Shown here piece after piece: positions 39,901 through 48,625 of a DNA stretch of 64,000 nt (the first letter of the stretch is position 1; each line of letters begins with the position of its first letter). Source of the DNA: Daphnia carinata (lineage: Eukaryota; Arthropoda; Branchiopoda; Diplostraca; Daphniidae); the NCBI RefSeq assembly GCF_022539665.2, contig NC_081335.1, positions 4,216,001 through 4,280,000 on the forward strand, given 5' to 3'. The position numbers and the translations under genes are program-made. The notes under the pieces were generated by a model, which was not told the origin of the DNA, made no database searches, and saw only the letters and a list, made by a program, of their open reading frames with translations.

Positions 39901-41131
39901 GCTCCGAACAAAGTCGGCCGTCTTCCGAAGTGGAAGTCGAGGTCGTCAACGCTGCGCCGGAAGAATCCGTTTCGTCGGGAATGCGGAATCGCGCGTTGCC
40001 CGGCCGACCGCATCACCATCGATCGGCCAAACGCAAATACGACGAGTTGGGCACGGTTTCAGCAACCAGCGACAGTGCGATGATCGGCCTCGACGCCAAC
40101 AATCAACATCATTCAACAGACAATTCGAGTAGTAACGAGAGCGTATCCATCCAAGATCATCACCACTCGAACGCGATGACGGATCATCAAAGCGAAGTTG
40201 ATGTGGCCCGCTGGAAGAGGCTGTACGCCGGAGCCATGGAAAATGATTCCCTTCAGGTATTTTTAACTCTTACACAGTAAATGATTTCGGTAGACTAACG
40301 TATTTTCATTTGATGAAAACGCATTAGGATCGGGATCTGGATGGAAGTGGGATGAATGGAAGTACTACAGATTTTAGTACGGATGCTCTACTGTCTAATG
40401 GGAAGCCACGCTCGACTATTCAGTGGATCGGCACACCGCCCGTACCATCCGGTTCGTCTTCAGCGGCCGCAACGGCTGCTGCCCTGTCGGTACCGTCGTT
40501 GTTACGTCAACTGTACGCGAGCAGGGAAAGCGTCATACGCGCTAACGTGCACGCAGCTGCGGCCGCAGCAGCCGGACGCGCGCAGTCCAGCTACTTCGCG
40601 AATGGTGATACCTTGTCCACAACGCCGACTGGTGTGCCCGTTGGCAACGATTACCCCGGTGATGTGTTTCCACCTACCTCCTCTCATTCTTACCATTCCG
40701 CATCGGCAGCAGCCGGAGGCTTTCTACCAGAGTATTTACCAGCCATGACTCCTCCATCGTCCGTTTCACCTCGCGATGCGGCTGCAGGTGCGCTGTTTGC
40801 CGCCGAGGCTTCGTTACGTCATTCGGCCTACAGCGGTCTCACCTCGGCCGAGTCTTCTTACACAGCCAATCCGAGCCAGCCACTGGCGTTGAAACCTCAT
40901 CATCACGTTCACTACGGTCACGGTTCTCTCGAGCATCATCATCACGCCCACCACCACCACAATTCGGCCGGAGCCCATCATCAATATGCTACCGTCCAGC
41001 CTCTCGTTTCAACCGATGCTGGCCAATTCTATTCTCACGCACCTTCAGGTTTCCACCTGTACCATCCGCAGGTGGCCAAATCCTCGTCATCATCGTCAGT
41101 CAACAATTCTGCCACGTGGTACCCCAATTGA
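8735..41131 (+). CDS. trh: Trachealess-like bHLH-PAS transcription factor, isoform a (distal start)
   Basis: Exons: 8735-8961, 17893-17955, 37367-37674, 38256-38717, 38786-38907, 38987-39222, 39296-39402, 39476-39623, 39695-40256 and 40328-41131. All have GT-AG borders and matching phases; the joined frame gives 1012 residues. The basic region ([17 protein letters not shown]) and helix-loop-helix ([20 protein letters not shown]) match the Trh/NPAS1/NPAS3 group. PAS-A begins at [20 protein letters not shown] and contains [24 protein letters not shown] contains HCEPR and [20 protein letters not shown] and ends near CVNYVLS. The C-terminus is Ser/His/Ala-rich, as in transactivation regions. Trh dimerises with Tango/ARNT, binds TACGTG-type sites, and specifies trachea, salivary duct and related tubular organs. 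RSRRGKEN separates it from Sim (RTRREKEN). The start was chosen because ATG 8735 opens a Gln/His-rich exon whose donor phase fits exon 17893. Introns 1 and 2 are about 8.9 and 19.4 kb. Confidence 0.85.
8962..17892 (+). other. trh intron 1 (isoform a)
   Basis: No gene supported. Dominated by T or A tracts (for example 37 T's ending at 12346; 24 T's at 15357-15380 followed by 44 A's at 15389-15432), a G run near 10820, CAG repeats near 12820, and TA/CA microsatellites at 13.6 kb. Open frames on either strand are mostly translated homopolymer. Confidence 0.5.
13573..13626. repeat. Compound (TA)13 and (CA)10 microsatellite
   Basis: TA run 13573-13598, then eight bases, then CA run 13607-13626. 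The two together form an easily unpaired tract in trh intron 1. Confidence 0.9.
17893..17955 (+). other. trh: trh exon 2a (63 bp)
   Basis: Acceptor GAAGCAG|GAAAAG, donor TCGGG|GTAAGT. It encodes [20 protein letters not shown] then S. Length is a multiple of three (phase 2 in and out), so it can be included with exon 1a and spliced directly to the bHLH exon, giving Gly (GG|T) then ILEMRK. It is the only clean coding island in tens of kilobases, which supports its being real. Confidence 0.7.
21731..21760. repeat. (GT)15 microsatellite
   Basis: Uninterrupted GT run in trh intron 2a. Shorter GT/CA arrays of the same kind lie near 17.81, 22.41, 28.63 and 29.05 kb. Confidence 0.95.
22523..22638 (+). 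other. Exon-like open block in trh intron 2a
   Basis: The frame reads [20 protein letters not shown] then [17 protein letters not shown]. It lies between a long pyrimidine tract with AG (GGGAG|GGATT) and a donor-like GAAG|GTAGAC. Composition is protein-like and unlike the surrounding repeats. The donor would be phase 1, which does not fit the trh bHLH exon (phase 2). If real, it belongs to another transcript or needs an additional exon. No family recognised. Confidence 0.2.
23714..23735 (+). promoter_or_regulatory. Paired TACGTG sites (possible bHLH-PAS binding)
   Basis: Two copies of TACGTG at 23714-23719 and 23730-23735, centres 16 bp apart and same orientation, inside a trh intron. TACGTG is the known Trh/Sim:Tango element, and Drosophila trh maintains its own expression. 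A hexamer this short will occur by chance several times in the window, so this is suggestive only. Confidence 0.25.
25363..25404. repeat. 12-bp perfect inverted repeat (CGCCATCTAGCG)
   Basis: CGCCATCTAGCG at 25363-25374 and its exact reverse complement at 25393-25404, with 18 bp between. This may be the remnant of a small inverted-repeat element or a cruciform/hairpin site. Confidence 0.6.
30005..30053 (+). promoter_or_regulatory. Candidate core promoter (E-box, TATA, initiator) inside trh
   Basis: CACGTG at 30005-30010 is followed by TATAAAAG from 30015 and a CAGTCA initiator-like match at 30048-30053, about 34 bp downstream of the TATA start. Spacing is what a TATA promoter needs. It lies 3.6 kb upstream of alternative coding exon 1b on the same strand, so it could drive that isoform if a leader exon exists. 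No transcript evidence is available here. Confidence 0.3.
33013..33088 (+). other. Possible leader or coding exon with strong donor
   Basis: An ATG at 33013 opens [20 protein letters not shown] followed by IPVAS. A near-ideal donor, GCA|GTAAGTG, follows at 33089. It would be phase 1 if coded this way, so it cannot join the trh bHLH exon directly. A 5' UTR exon for isoform b is an equally good explanation. Confidence 0.25.
33677..34029 (+). other. trh: trh exon 1b (proximal alternative first coding exon)
   Basis: Opens at ATG 33677 and closes with donor TCATG|GTTAGT. It contains poly-Ala (GCG/GCC codons), a His patch and poly-Gln. The residues around the donor (YTHSW) resemble the Drosophila Trh N-terminal region, which supports membership in trh rather than a separate gene. 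Confidence 0.7.
33677..41131 (+). CDS. trh: Trachealess-like bHLH-PAS factor, isoform b (proximal start)
   Basis: Alternative first coding exon 33677-34029, then the same exons from 37367 onward, giving 1033 residues. An in-frame TGA at 33662-33664 and no AG acceptor between it and ATG 33677 show that this exon begins the protein. It encodes [10 protein letters not shown], a poly-Ala block, a Met/His patch, a 17-residue poly-Gln run of mixed CAG/CAA codons, and AAYTHS just before the donor at 34030. It ends in phase 2, exactly as exon 17893-17955 does, so both can splice to the bHLH exon. The Drosophila Trh N-terminus has a THSW motif at a comparable place. Reading through the donor gives HSWLVPG, so a slightly longer exon with an unseen intermediate exon is possible. 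This form needs its own promoter or a 5' UTR exon upstream, neither of which is proven here. Confidence 0.7.
34030..37366 (+). other. trh intron before the bHLH exon
   Basis: No coding sequence supported. It contains T tracts, a perfect 12-bp palindrome centred on an E-box (36061-36072) and a GT array near 36.76 kb. An undetected small exon between exon 1b and the bHLH exon is possible. Confidence 0.4.
36061..36072. promoter_or_regulatory. Palindromic E-box CGGCACGTGCCG
   Basis: Perfect 12-bp palindrome with CACGTG core, a class bound by bHLH dimers. It is 1.3 kb upstream of the bHLH exon. Function is inferred from the motif alone. Confidence 0.25.
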
Positions 41132-42190
41132 CCTGCGAAATTTTACCGACTTTTGGCGTTGTCCGACCGAATTTTGTTTGACTGAGAAGTCTGAATAGAT
41201 GTAGATTTTATTGGATAGGTGTTCGTCGACGGTCTGCGTTTAACTGTTTTGTTTTGTTTTTTTTGTTTGTTTGTCTGTTTCTATCCATATGAATTCCATT
41301 GACGAGTCGAATCATGCTTTCTTGCCTACACAGCCACGAAGACAGTTCCCCGTTGCGTATTTAAGAAGTTAAAACAAAAACTAAACAAAATGACAAACAG
41401 TAATAACCAAACGTCCCCCTTGAAGTAATAACATTCCGACAGCATTCACATGATTTGGAAATGTTCAGTGACTAGTCTTTGTTCCGTTAAATTTCAACGT
41501 AGCCAGTTTTATATCATGGACAAAACATACAATGTCGTGCTAAAAAAAAAAGTCCTTCTCTATAAAATTGTACAGTACGTTTTATTGCAAACAGTTCCAG
41601 ACTGTTAGATTTTTTCCCCTTTGTCAGTGACACCGAACTGATAAAAAAATTGTTTGTTTGTTGTTGTTTTTTTTTTTTTAATCCACGCTGTCTTGTTATT
41701 GATGTGCTTTTCATTTTGAATAATTCTACTGAAGAGGAACTGAGATGATACCATTCGTGCAAAATGAATCAGCGTGCAAATGTGCTATAGAAATACTTCG
41801 TAGACTTGCAAACAGGCATTAAGTAGAATCTATGAAGGTTATTTATTTCATAGAAATGGATTTACGAAAGAAAGTGTTTGTTTTTTGTGTCTCCCCCGTC
41901 CTTACCCCCATCCCGTTTGAATTTCTATTGATCTTTTTGTATACATTCTTTTTTTTTTCAATTCTGATCGAAGTGTATCTCTGGCTTCACCTGCCATCGC
42001 CTCTTTTTATTCGCAATACACACACCCCTTATGGTTTCAACCCAAGGTTTTTCAATTTTTCTCCTTCACACTCGATATTCATAATTTATGAGTATTCAAA
42101 TTCAAGTTGGTTACGATGCAACCATTTTTATTTCGTTTTGTGGAATTAAACGGAAAAACAAGAAATAAAGTTGGGCGCTAACAGCACTAT
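41132..42190 (+). other. trh: trh 3' UTR
   Basis: AT-rich untranslated sequence after the stop. A canonical AATAAA at 42164-42169 is the best polyadenylation signal before the next repeat begins, giving a UTR of about 1.05 kb. Confidence 0.6.
42164..42169 (+). promoter_or_regulatory. AATAAA polyadenylation signal (trh)
   Basis: Canonical hexamer about 1.03 kb after the trh stop; first strong candidate on this strand. Confidence 0.5.
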
Positions 42191-42204
42191 GTTTTTTTTT
42201 AAAT

Positions 42205-42660
42205 TTATTTAAAAAACGACTGGTCTAACGAGAAAACCGATAACTAAATTGAAATCGGCGTTCAATTTTGATTACGTTGTGCGATTTGTTTTCTCTAGGC
42301 TACCGAAAACTTATCGAATACCGGGAGCGATTGCGCATTGCGCTTTGCACAATTGAGTTGTAACGTACTAGCGTGCCAACATTTGGTACCGTTTTTGTTT
42401 GTTTCAGAAAAGTTTCTCTCATGAAAAATATAAAGTCATTTTTCGTGATTCTCGTTGATTTCAAATCTAAAGTAAATGTGTTCATTGATAAATTGGAAAT
42501 TTTGGGGAAAATACAAAATTGGTGGAAAAGTCGGGCTTATTTTGCCGGACTTAGTTTGCCGGGCTTATTTTTAAGGCAATTTGCAGCAATTTGGCAACAA
42601 TTTGGCCAGCTGACGAGCTATCAACTACAGAAACACAAACAAGAATTAAGTTCCTTGTGG
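42205..42660. repeat. Dispersed repeat fragment (family with GTCGGGCTTA and ATCGGCGTTCAATTTT)
   Basis: The segment around GAAATCGGCGTTCAATTTT (from about 42250) is closely matched at 60.6 kb (GAAATCAGCGTTCAATTTT). The motif AAGTCGGGCTTA near 42531 recurs at 60834 and, in both orientations, near 52.19 kb. Shared blocks at three separate loci indicate an interspersed, decayed repeat family. No coding capacity recognised. Confidence 0.55.
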
Positions 42661-42903
42661 TGTATGTAATAATAACCTAATAGTAGATTTAGTTCTTGTT
42701 GGGAAACTGTTTAGAATGTCCACAACATTTTTTACTGCAGACTCATATGGTGTCTTATCTCGCAGTTTATCTACGATGTAGCTCAACAGGCACATAACAG
42801 TACCAGACATCGAACGTCGGCACTTTCCCATTCCCAAGGACATACTTCCATTCAGGAAATATTGGTCGTCATGGACAAATTTATCACCAATGTTCGTATA
42901 CAA
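42646..42903 (-). CDS. Short unassigned minus-strand open frame
   Basis: The frame reads FVHDDQYFLNGSMSLGMGKC and later CLLSYIVDKLRDKTPYESAV, which is protein-like and free of low complexity. There is no known domain, no clear start and no partner exon. It may be a fragment of a gene or mobile element lying between trh and the F-box paralog. It could also be a chance frame. Confidence 0.25.
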   Translation of the reverse strand: MYTNIGDKFVHDDQYFLNGSMSLGMGKCRRSMSGTVMCLLSYIVDKLRDKTPYESAVKNVVDILNSFPTRTKSTIRLLLHTPQGT

Positions 42904-42961
42904 AGTGCACCCTCATAATATGTAATCGATTGTGTAATTTTTTTTCTTGTGATTCTTCAAG

Positions 42962-44284
42962 GATTCCAGAATTGCAGATCAGCTGGATATCATACAGCAA
43001 CTGCACGAGAAATGTTTGGATTCCGTAATGGTATACATATTTTCTCTGCTAGGCATTAGCGATTTACGTACCACTGAAACAGTTTGTAAACTTTGGTACT
43101 CCATTGTAAAGAAAAAAAACCTTTGGGAAAAACTTTACCAAAGACACAATGTTCGATCCTCCACATTGAAACTACTACTTGATCGACGAACATGTGAAGG
43201 CTTTAATACAGCCGAAGATGAGTTCTTGCATAAAAGACTGTTAAACGCTTATGAAAAAGTACAGCATAACTGGGCCACGGGCACCTGTGTGAAGAAATCC
43301 GTCAACGTTGGTCATTGTTCGCGATTCGTCATGGATTCAAAGCGCGTCATAACATTGGATTCGACTCTTCGTGTTACCATGTGGAATAGGTGGACACTAG
43401 AGGAAGAACGTTTACCACTCACGTGTGAAGATGGTATTTCAGAATTAACTCATCTTCAATTGGCCGAGGATTTGGTCTTTTGTTCGTATAGAGACGGCAC
43501 AATCGTAGCATGGGATATAATGGAAAAAGCTGCTCGTTTTCGGTTCAAAGACGAAAATATTAGCGGTTGCGATTTGAAAATTCATACTGCCCATGGCTTA
43601 TTGGTTAGTTTTGTGACGGTAACTGGGCCAGTTCGGGGTTGTGATCAGACCAGATTTTCAGTACGATCCCTTCAAAAACCTTTTAGTATTGTCGCTGACG
43701 AATTGACAACACGAATTCCCTGTGCCAGAGTGAAAGATGTAACGTCCGATAGTAATTATTTTGTTGTATTCCTATTTTGCTCAAACAATTATGTCGTTTC
43801 GGCTGACGATGTTAAGATTCAACTTCGGTCTGTAGATACGTTTGAAGTCCTTCGTGAAGTTTGTGGAATTATCCCCTCAGATCATGTATTCAAATACTTT
43901 GATGGGTGGCTTATAGCTGGAATTCGAACTATTCGTATATGGGACATAGAGAAAAGTGACTGTCAACATGTCATTCCGCAATCAAACAGTAGTATTGAAG
44001 AATATGAAACGCTAGTGGTTGATATCCAACTTGACGGTGAGCGTCTAATCATTCGCGATAACTCTGGGACGTTTAACGTTTGGTTGTTCTGTTGTAAAAA
44101 GGGAGCGAATTTGTCTAGCAGAATGGGGTTGCTTTCAAACAACAATGTTTCAATATCATCGGAACCTATTGCGAGAAGATGTGAAAAGTTTAAGTTTGAC
44201 GAGCTCCAGATCGTTACGGTTGAGAGAGTCCAAGACGACCTTCGTGGCCCGTTTGACCTGCTGATAATGAGAAATTTTTTCTGA
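42962..44284 (+). CDS. Divergent F-box/WD40 protein, probable retro-derived beta-TrCP paralog
   Basis: Open from about 42962 to stop TGA 44282-44284. The first in-frame ATG is 43028, inside the F-box. An upstream stop (42950-42952) plus a possible acceptor (TTCAAG|GATTCC) suggests an upstream exon carries the true start. The F-box region (CLDSVMVYIFSLLGIS, then ETVCKLWYSIVKKKNLWEKL) aligns with Slimb's AENILSYL and [19 protein letters not shown]. Degenerate WD repeats follow, with WD-type ends MWNRW, AWDIME and IWDIEK. Near the end FDELQIV mirrors Slimb's FDEFQIV. F-box proteins of this layout are SCF substrate receptors. Unlike Slimb, this region has no introns, so I infer an old retrocopy or heavy intron loss. 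It is more diverged than Slimb, and the substrate-binding Arg/Ser residues of beta-TrCP are not conserved by eye, so its target is unknown. Confidence 0.6.
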   Translation, partial: DSRIADQLDIIQQLHEKCLDSVMVYIFSLLGISDLRTTETVCKLWYSIVKKKNLWEKLYQRHNVRSSTLKLLLDRRTCEGFNTAEDEFLHKRLLNAYEKVQHNWATGTCVKKSVNVGHCSRFVMDSKRVITLDSTLRVTMWNRWTLEEERLPLTCEDGISELTHLQLAEDLVFCSYRDGTIVAWDIMEKAARFRFKDENISGCDLKIHTAHGLLVSFVTVTGPVRGCDQTRFSVRSLQKPFSIVADELTTRIPCARVKDVTSDSNYFVVFLFCSNNYVVSADDVKIQLRSVDTFEVLREVCGIIPSDHVFKYFDGWLIAGIRTIRIWDIEKSDCQHVIPQSNSSIEEYETLVVDIQLDGERLIIRDNSGTFNVWLFCCKKGANLSSRMGLLSNNNVSISSEPIARRCEKFKFDELQIVTVERVQDDLRGPFDLLIMRNFF

Positions 44285-44319
44285 TATGGCCACTGTTTAC
44301 TAGTGATATCATCACCACT

Positions 44320-44325
44320 AATAAA
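44320..44325 (+). promoter_or_regulatory. AATAAA polyadenylation signal (F-box paralog)
   Basis: Hexamer 36 bp after the stop codon, in CTAATAAAG context; supports this frame being a transcribed gene. Confidence 0.55.
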
Positions 44326-46295
44326 GTCTTTGCTGCAAAATGTTCTGGTGTCTTGTAACATTATTGTTTGGATTACTTTATTCTTTATAGGTTTTTTACC
44401 TTGATCGTATCATTAATTCCTTCTACTACATGGAATAAATAAAATTTCCAGGGTAGCAAAACTATAATTGCTCAAGTCTAAAGAGAGATGTCAGAAAAAA
44501 AAGGAAAGAGACACATGAAAGGTGACACTTGTATTATACAAATTTGTTGCTTGCAGGGGCGAAGTTGTCATACAATTTTTCCTATGCAATTCGATGATAC
44601 GCGTGTCGACATTTGTCATTCAGAAAAAGAGCGAAGAAAAAAAATAACTAATTGATTTTCATTTGTCGGTGGGTTACTTCTTTCTTAATCGTCTACGTGA
44701 CTTGATATTTTCGTTTTTTATTGCTGAAATTCAGTTATTTTTATGAAGTAAAACTTGAGACTAAAAATATGGAAACACTTACTGGGGCATGACAACGACT
44801 TCCCCGAAAAAAACAAAACAAAAAAAAAACAAGATAGGCCAAGCACCCACTTTAGTTGAAATTTAGAACGGCAGATGGCTAAGTAACAAAATGTATTTTG
44901 CTGTTTAGGACTGTTTTTTCCGAGAATTTCTCTTTTCTCGCCTGCAAGCGCCTCGTCAAGGTTGCGTAAAACCACTTCCGTATCCCACCTGCACTCGGAC
45001 TCAAGACAGAATAAAAAAGTTGCACAATGAAATGAATCACCTTATATGTCGGTAAATGATTTGGCTTTGTTAGTTTTATGGACACAAAGTGGAACGATTG
45101 AAAACCCTTCTAGCTTATCCCTCACAAACAGTCATTGGAGCATATGTCCTGAATGTTGGTAACCTGAATGTACCAATTAAAATTTGCCGATCTTGAAGTG
45201 CAATTTAATTGAAGAATATATATATTTAATAGAAATTCGACTTTGTAGTGAACAGGCGGGAGAAACTCAATTTTAGTGCAGCCTGATCGAGCAAGTCAAA
45301 CTTTCTACAGCGCTTTCGCTCTCGACCTTCTACCAGTGAAGCGAGTCGCGTCTCGCTTTCTTCTTACCATTCTCTGAATGCAATACTTTTTTTTCTATTA
45401 GTGACCTATAAATCCCATTTCGTTTATAGGCAACATTCAAATGGTCAACAATGCTTTTTTTGCCTACGTCTGTAAGGAGACAACTGGTTTGCTGTACTCA
45501 TCGCAATAGTACGTCATGTATTTATGGCGAAACCGTTTTCAGGTGGTGCAATCGCGAAATCTGATCGTGTCCCACGATGAACCACAATAATCGACGAAAG
45601 CTGTCGCTCGCGCATAAACTTGCTGACTGATAGCGTCCGGCCAACTTTTTCCAGCAATAGTGGAAAGTAGCATAATTCGTAGGGGAAAACAGAACGGTGG
45701 ACTCGTTTATTTTATGTCTCTATAAGAAATAGGCCATCTGATAAAGAATATATATTTACTGCATGGGAGGAAACCTATAGCGAAATTACTAGAGGTGTTG
45801 CGTTAGTTTTCTATAAGCGTATGACGCTTTTTTTATTTTTAAAGCAGAGGTACTGTAATACATAGCTATGAAAAGCAAAAAGTTGATCTGTTGAACATTA
45901 CCAAATGTAAATGGAAAATTATTTGTCCTTACAGATATTGGTCAACATAAATGAAAATGCGCAATGTGGCGTTCGTGAAGTCACGACACAAGAGAAATCA
46001 GCGGACCGCTTTATTGGTTTGAAAAGAGTGCTACAGCGCCGCAGTGTCAGAGTCGCGAATCTTATCAATGAAGTGAATCGTAAGCTGTATTGGGAACCTA
46101 GCCCCCTTGAGACTGCGATAACTAAAAGAAGTTTCCGAGCATCGGCACCGCAGCGCTGCCAGCGCCATGGTTACATTTCGTGTCATTTGCCAGTCTCGAA
46201 CGAACCTAGTCTAGAAGAAGTGGGGTTGAGGTGGGGAAACACTATTGTATTTGGCATTGTCATTTCGCCGTGAAATAAGTGAGGAAGACAGTGAA
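44326..46295. other. Intergenic region upstream of slimb
   Basis: AT-rich. Open frames exist on both strands (for example 45911-46273, +) but have no recognisable domain. The proximal part presumably holds the slimb promoter and 5' UTR; no TATA or clear initiator can be singled out. Confidence 0.4.
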
Positions 46296-48625
46296 ATGGA
46301 AGCTGAAAACATCGTGGAAGATGTTCCACCAGCGATTGGGGTAAATAGGGCTTGTTTATTCCTAGTTTAAACTGGAGAAAGACATTGGTTAATGAAAAGA
46401 AGAGACAGTGCTATAACTCCAATGGCAGCCATGTTGGAGGCCTAATTTCCTTGTCAACTTCCGAGTTTTGTCCGTAGTTCCTTTACTCGTGATCAGTGCT
46501 GTTTTACATAATTTGCAATATATGAAGTGTTTTGTGCTTCATTTTAGGCGAATACGATGCTCAGCCTTGTACGAAGTCGTTCGGAACTATCGTCCAATTA
46601 CCTAGTTGAAAAGGAGCCCTGTCTAAAGTGCTTTGATTCTTGGCCAGAATCAGACCAGGTGTGTATTCTTTTGTTTTGTCCTATTATGTATCTAGTCTGT
46701 ACAGTTAATGACAATTCTTGTCCAGGTGGAGTTTGTGGAGCAATTGTTGCAGCGAATGTGTCACTACCAACATGGCCACATTAACTCGTTTTTGCAACCA
46801 ATGCTTCAACGAGATTTTATATCATTCTTGCCCAGTAAGTATAAAGATATTCATTGTATTTTATTTGTGGTATAAATTTTTGTTTTCAATTCAGAAAAAG
46901 GTCTTGACCACATAGCTGAAAATATTTTAAGTTACCTGGATGATAGTAGTCTTAGAAATGCCGAACTAGTCTGCAAAGAATGGAGGCGTGTGATTGCAGA
47001 TGGAATGTTGTGGAAGAAACTTATAGAAAGAAAAGTACTTTCACTTTACAAAAAGCTTGAACTTCGAGTTAACGGTGTCTTAAAATAGGTGCGAACAGAT
47101 TCACTCTGGAGAGGCTTGAGTGAACGGCGAGGATGGGGTGCATATCTTTTCAAACCTCGTCCCGGTGAACAACAGCCAGACCATTCCTTTTATAGAAAAT
47201 TGTATCCACGTATACTTAAGGACATTGAACAAATTGAAAATAATTGGCGGTGTGGCAGACACACACTGCAACGAATAAACTGCCGATCAGAAAATTCGAA
47301 AGGCGTATACTGCTTGCAGTACGACGACCGACGCATTGTCTCTGGTTTGAGAGACAACACCATTAAAATTTGGGATCGGCAGACTCTACAATGTGCAAAA
47401 GTAAAATTTTTGTTTTAGCGGCCTAATTGGATTTACTTATTCTCTCGCGTGATCATTTTTAAGGTTCTCACCGGACATACTGGATCAGTGCTTTGTTTAC
47501 AGTACGATGAGCGTGTGATAATTAGCGGATCGTCTGATTCAACTGTGAGAGTGTGGGATCTCAGTAGTGGAGAAATGGTACTCAAAGAAAGACATTGATA
47601 TAGAAATAGTGTTATAATATTATTATTAACTCTTTTCTTGTTGGAAGGTCAATACACTCATTCACCACTGTGAAGCCGTCCTTCATTTACGGTTTGCTCA
47701 TGGGCTCATGGTCACGTGTTCCAAGGTAATCTAAAGTGTTTATTTATTCGAGCAAACACCAAGTGGAAAATGTTTTTATTTCATGAATTAAAAATTATTT
47801 TTATTTTTAGGACCGAAGTATTGCAGTATGGGATATGGTGAGTCCCACCGAAATCAACCTCCGTCGTGTACTTGTGGGTCATCGTGCAGCTGTTAATGTC
47901 GTTGACTTTGATGACAAGTATATTGTCTCAGCTTCGGGCGATCGAACCATCAAGGTCTGGTCAACGGCAACCTGTGAGTTTGTCCGTACCCTAAACGGAC
48001 ACAAGCGGGGCATAGCCTGCTTGCAATATAGAGACAGACTAGTTGTCTCTGGTTCTTCCGATAACTCAATTAGGTAGAAGTTACTTAACTTGATCCAATA
48101 ATCATATAACTCACCTTCAATGTTCTACGGTCGTTACCTTGCAGGTTGTGGGATATTGAATGCGGGGCTTGCATACGCGTATTGGAAGGACACGAAGAAT
48201 TGGTTCGATGTATTAGGTATGAATGGTGAATTCAACTTTGAAACGCGTCAACGTTTTTAACTGATTTTTCGAATGCTTTAGGTTCGATTCCAAGCGCATC
48301 GTAAGTGGAGCATACGATGGAAAAATCAAAGTGTGGGATTTACAAGCGGCACTGGACCCCCGGGCACCAGCTGGAACCCTTTGCCTTCGAACCCTCGTGG
48401 TATTATCCTTAATCATGAATCTATTTTACTTGTTATTCATGGAAATATTTTTAGGAACATACCGGCCGAGTATTTCGACTCCAGTTTGATGAGTTCCAGA
48501 TCGTAAGCTCTTCGCACGATGACACGATCCTCATTTGGGACTTTCTTCACACAGATTCGCCTTCTAGTTTAACGCCATCATCACGTACCTCACCCCAGCG
48601 CACTTACACCTACGTGTCCATGTAA
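46296..48625 (+). CDS. slmb: Slimb / beta-TrCP, F-box WD40 substrate receptor of SCF
   Basis: Eleven exons: 46296-46340, 46548-46658, 46726-46834, 46895-47034, 47089-47400, 47464-47577, 47648-47725, 47811-48073, 48145-48216, 48282-48399 and 48455-48625. The joined frame is 510 residues, the usual beta-TrCP length. The start [15 protein letters not shown] has upstream stops. Residues about 50-90 ([20 protein letters not shown]) are the D domain used for dimerisation. The F-box runs about 93-132 ([20 protein letters not shown]). Seven WD repeats follow from about 185, with blades such as [33 protein letters not shown] and [11 protein letters not shown]. Known role: recognises phosphorylated DSGxxS degrons (beta-catenin/Armadillo, Ci, Cactus, Period) for SCF ubiquitination. 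Introns are 53-207 bp. Nothing looks broken. Confidence 0.95.

Noticed and set aside
37367-41131. Assignment of the bHLH-PAS gene to single-minded or HIF/similar
   Set aside because: The basic region RSRRGKEN, the HGDPPW stretch context and [14 protein letters not shown] in PAS-A fit the Trachealess/NPAS1/3 group; Sim has RTRREKEN and a different post-HLH sequence.
45911-46273. 120-codon + strand frame just upstream of slimb
   Set aside because: No recognisable domain, and it ends before the slimb start. More likely promoter/5' UTR DNA with a chance frame, though not excluded.
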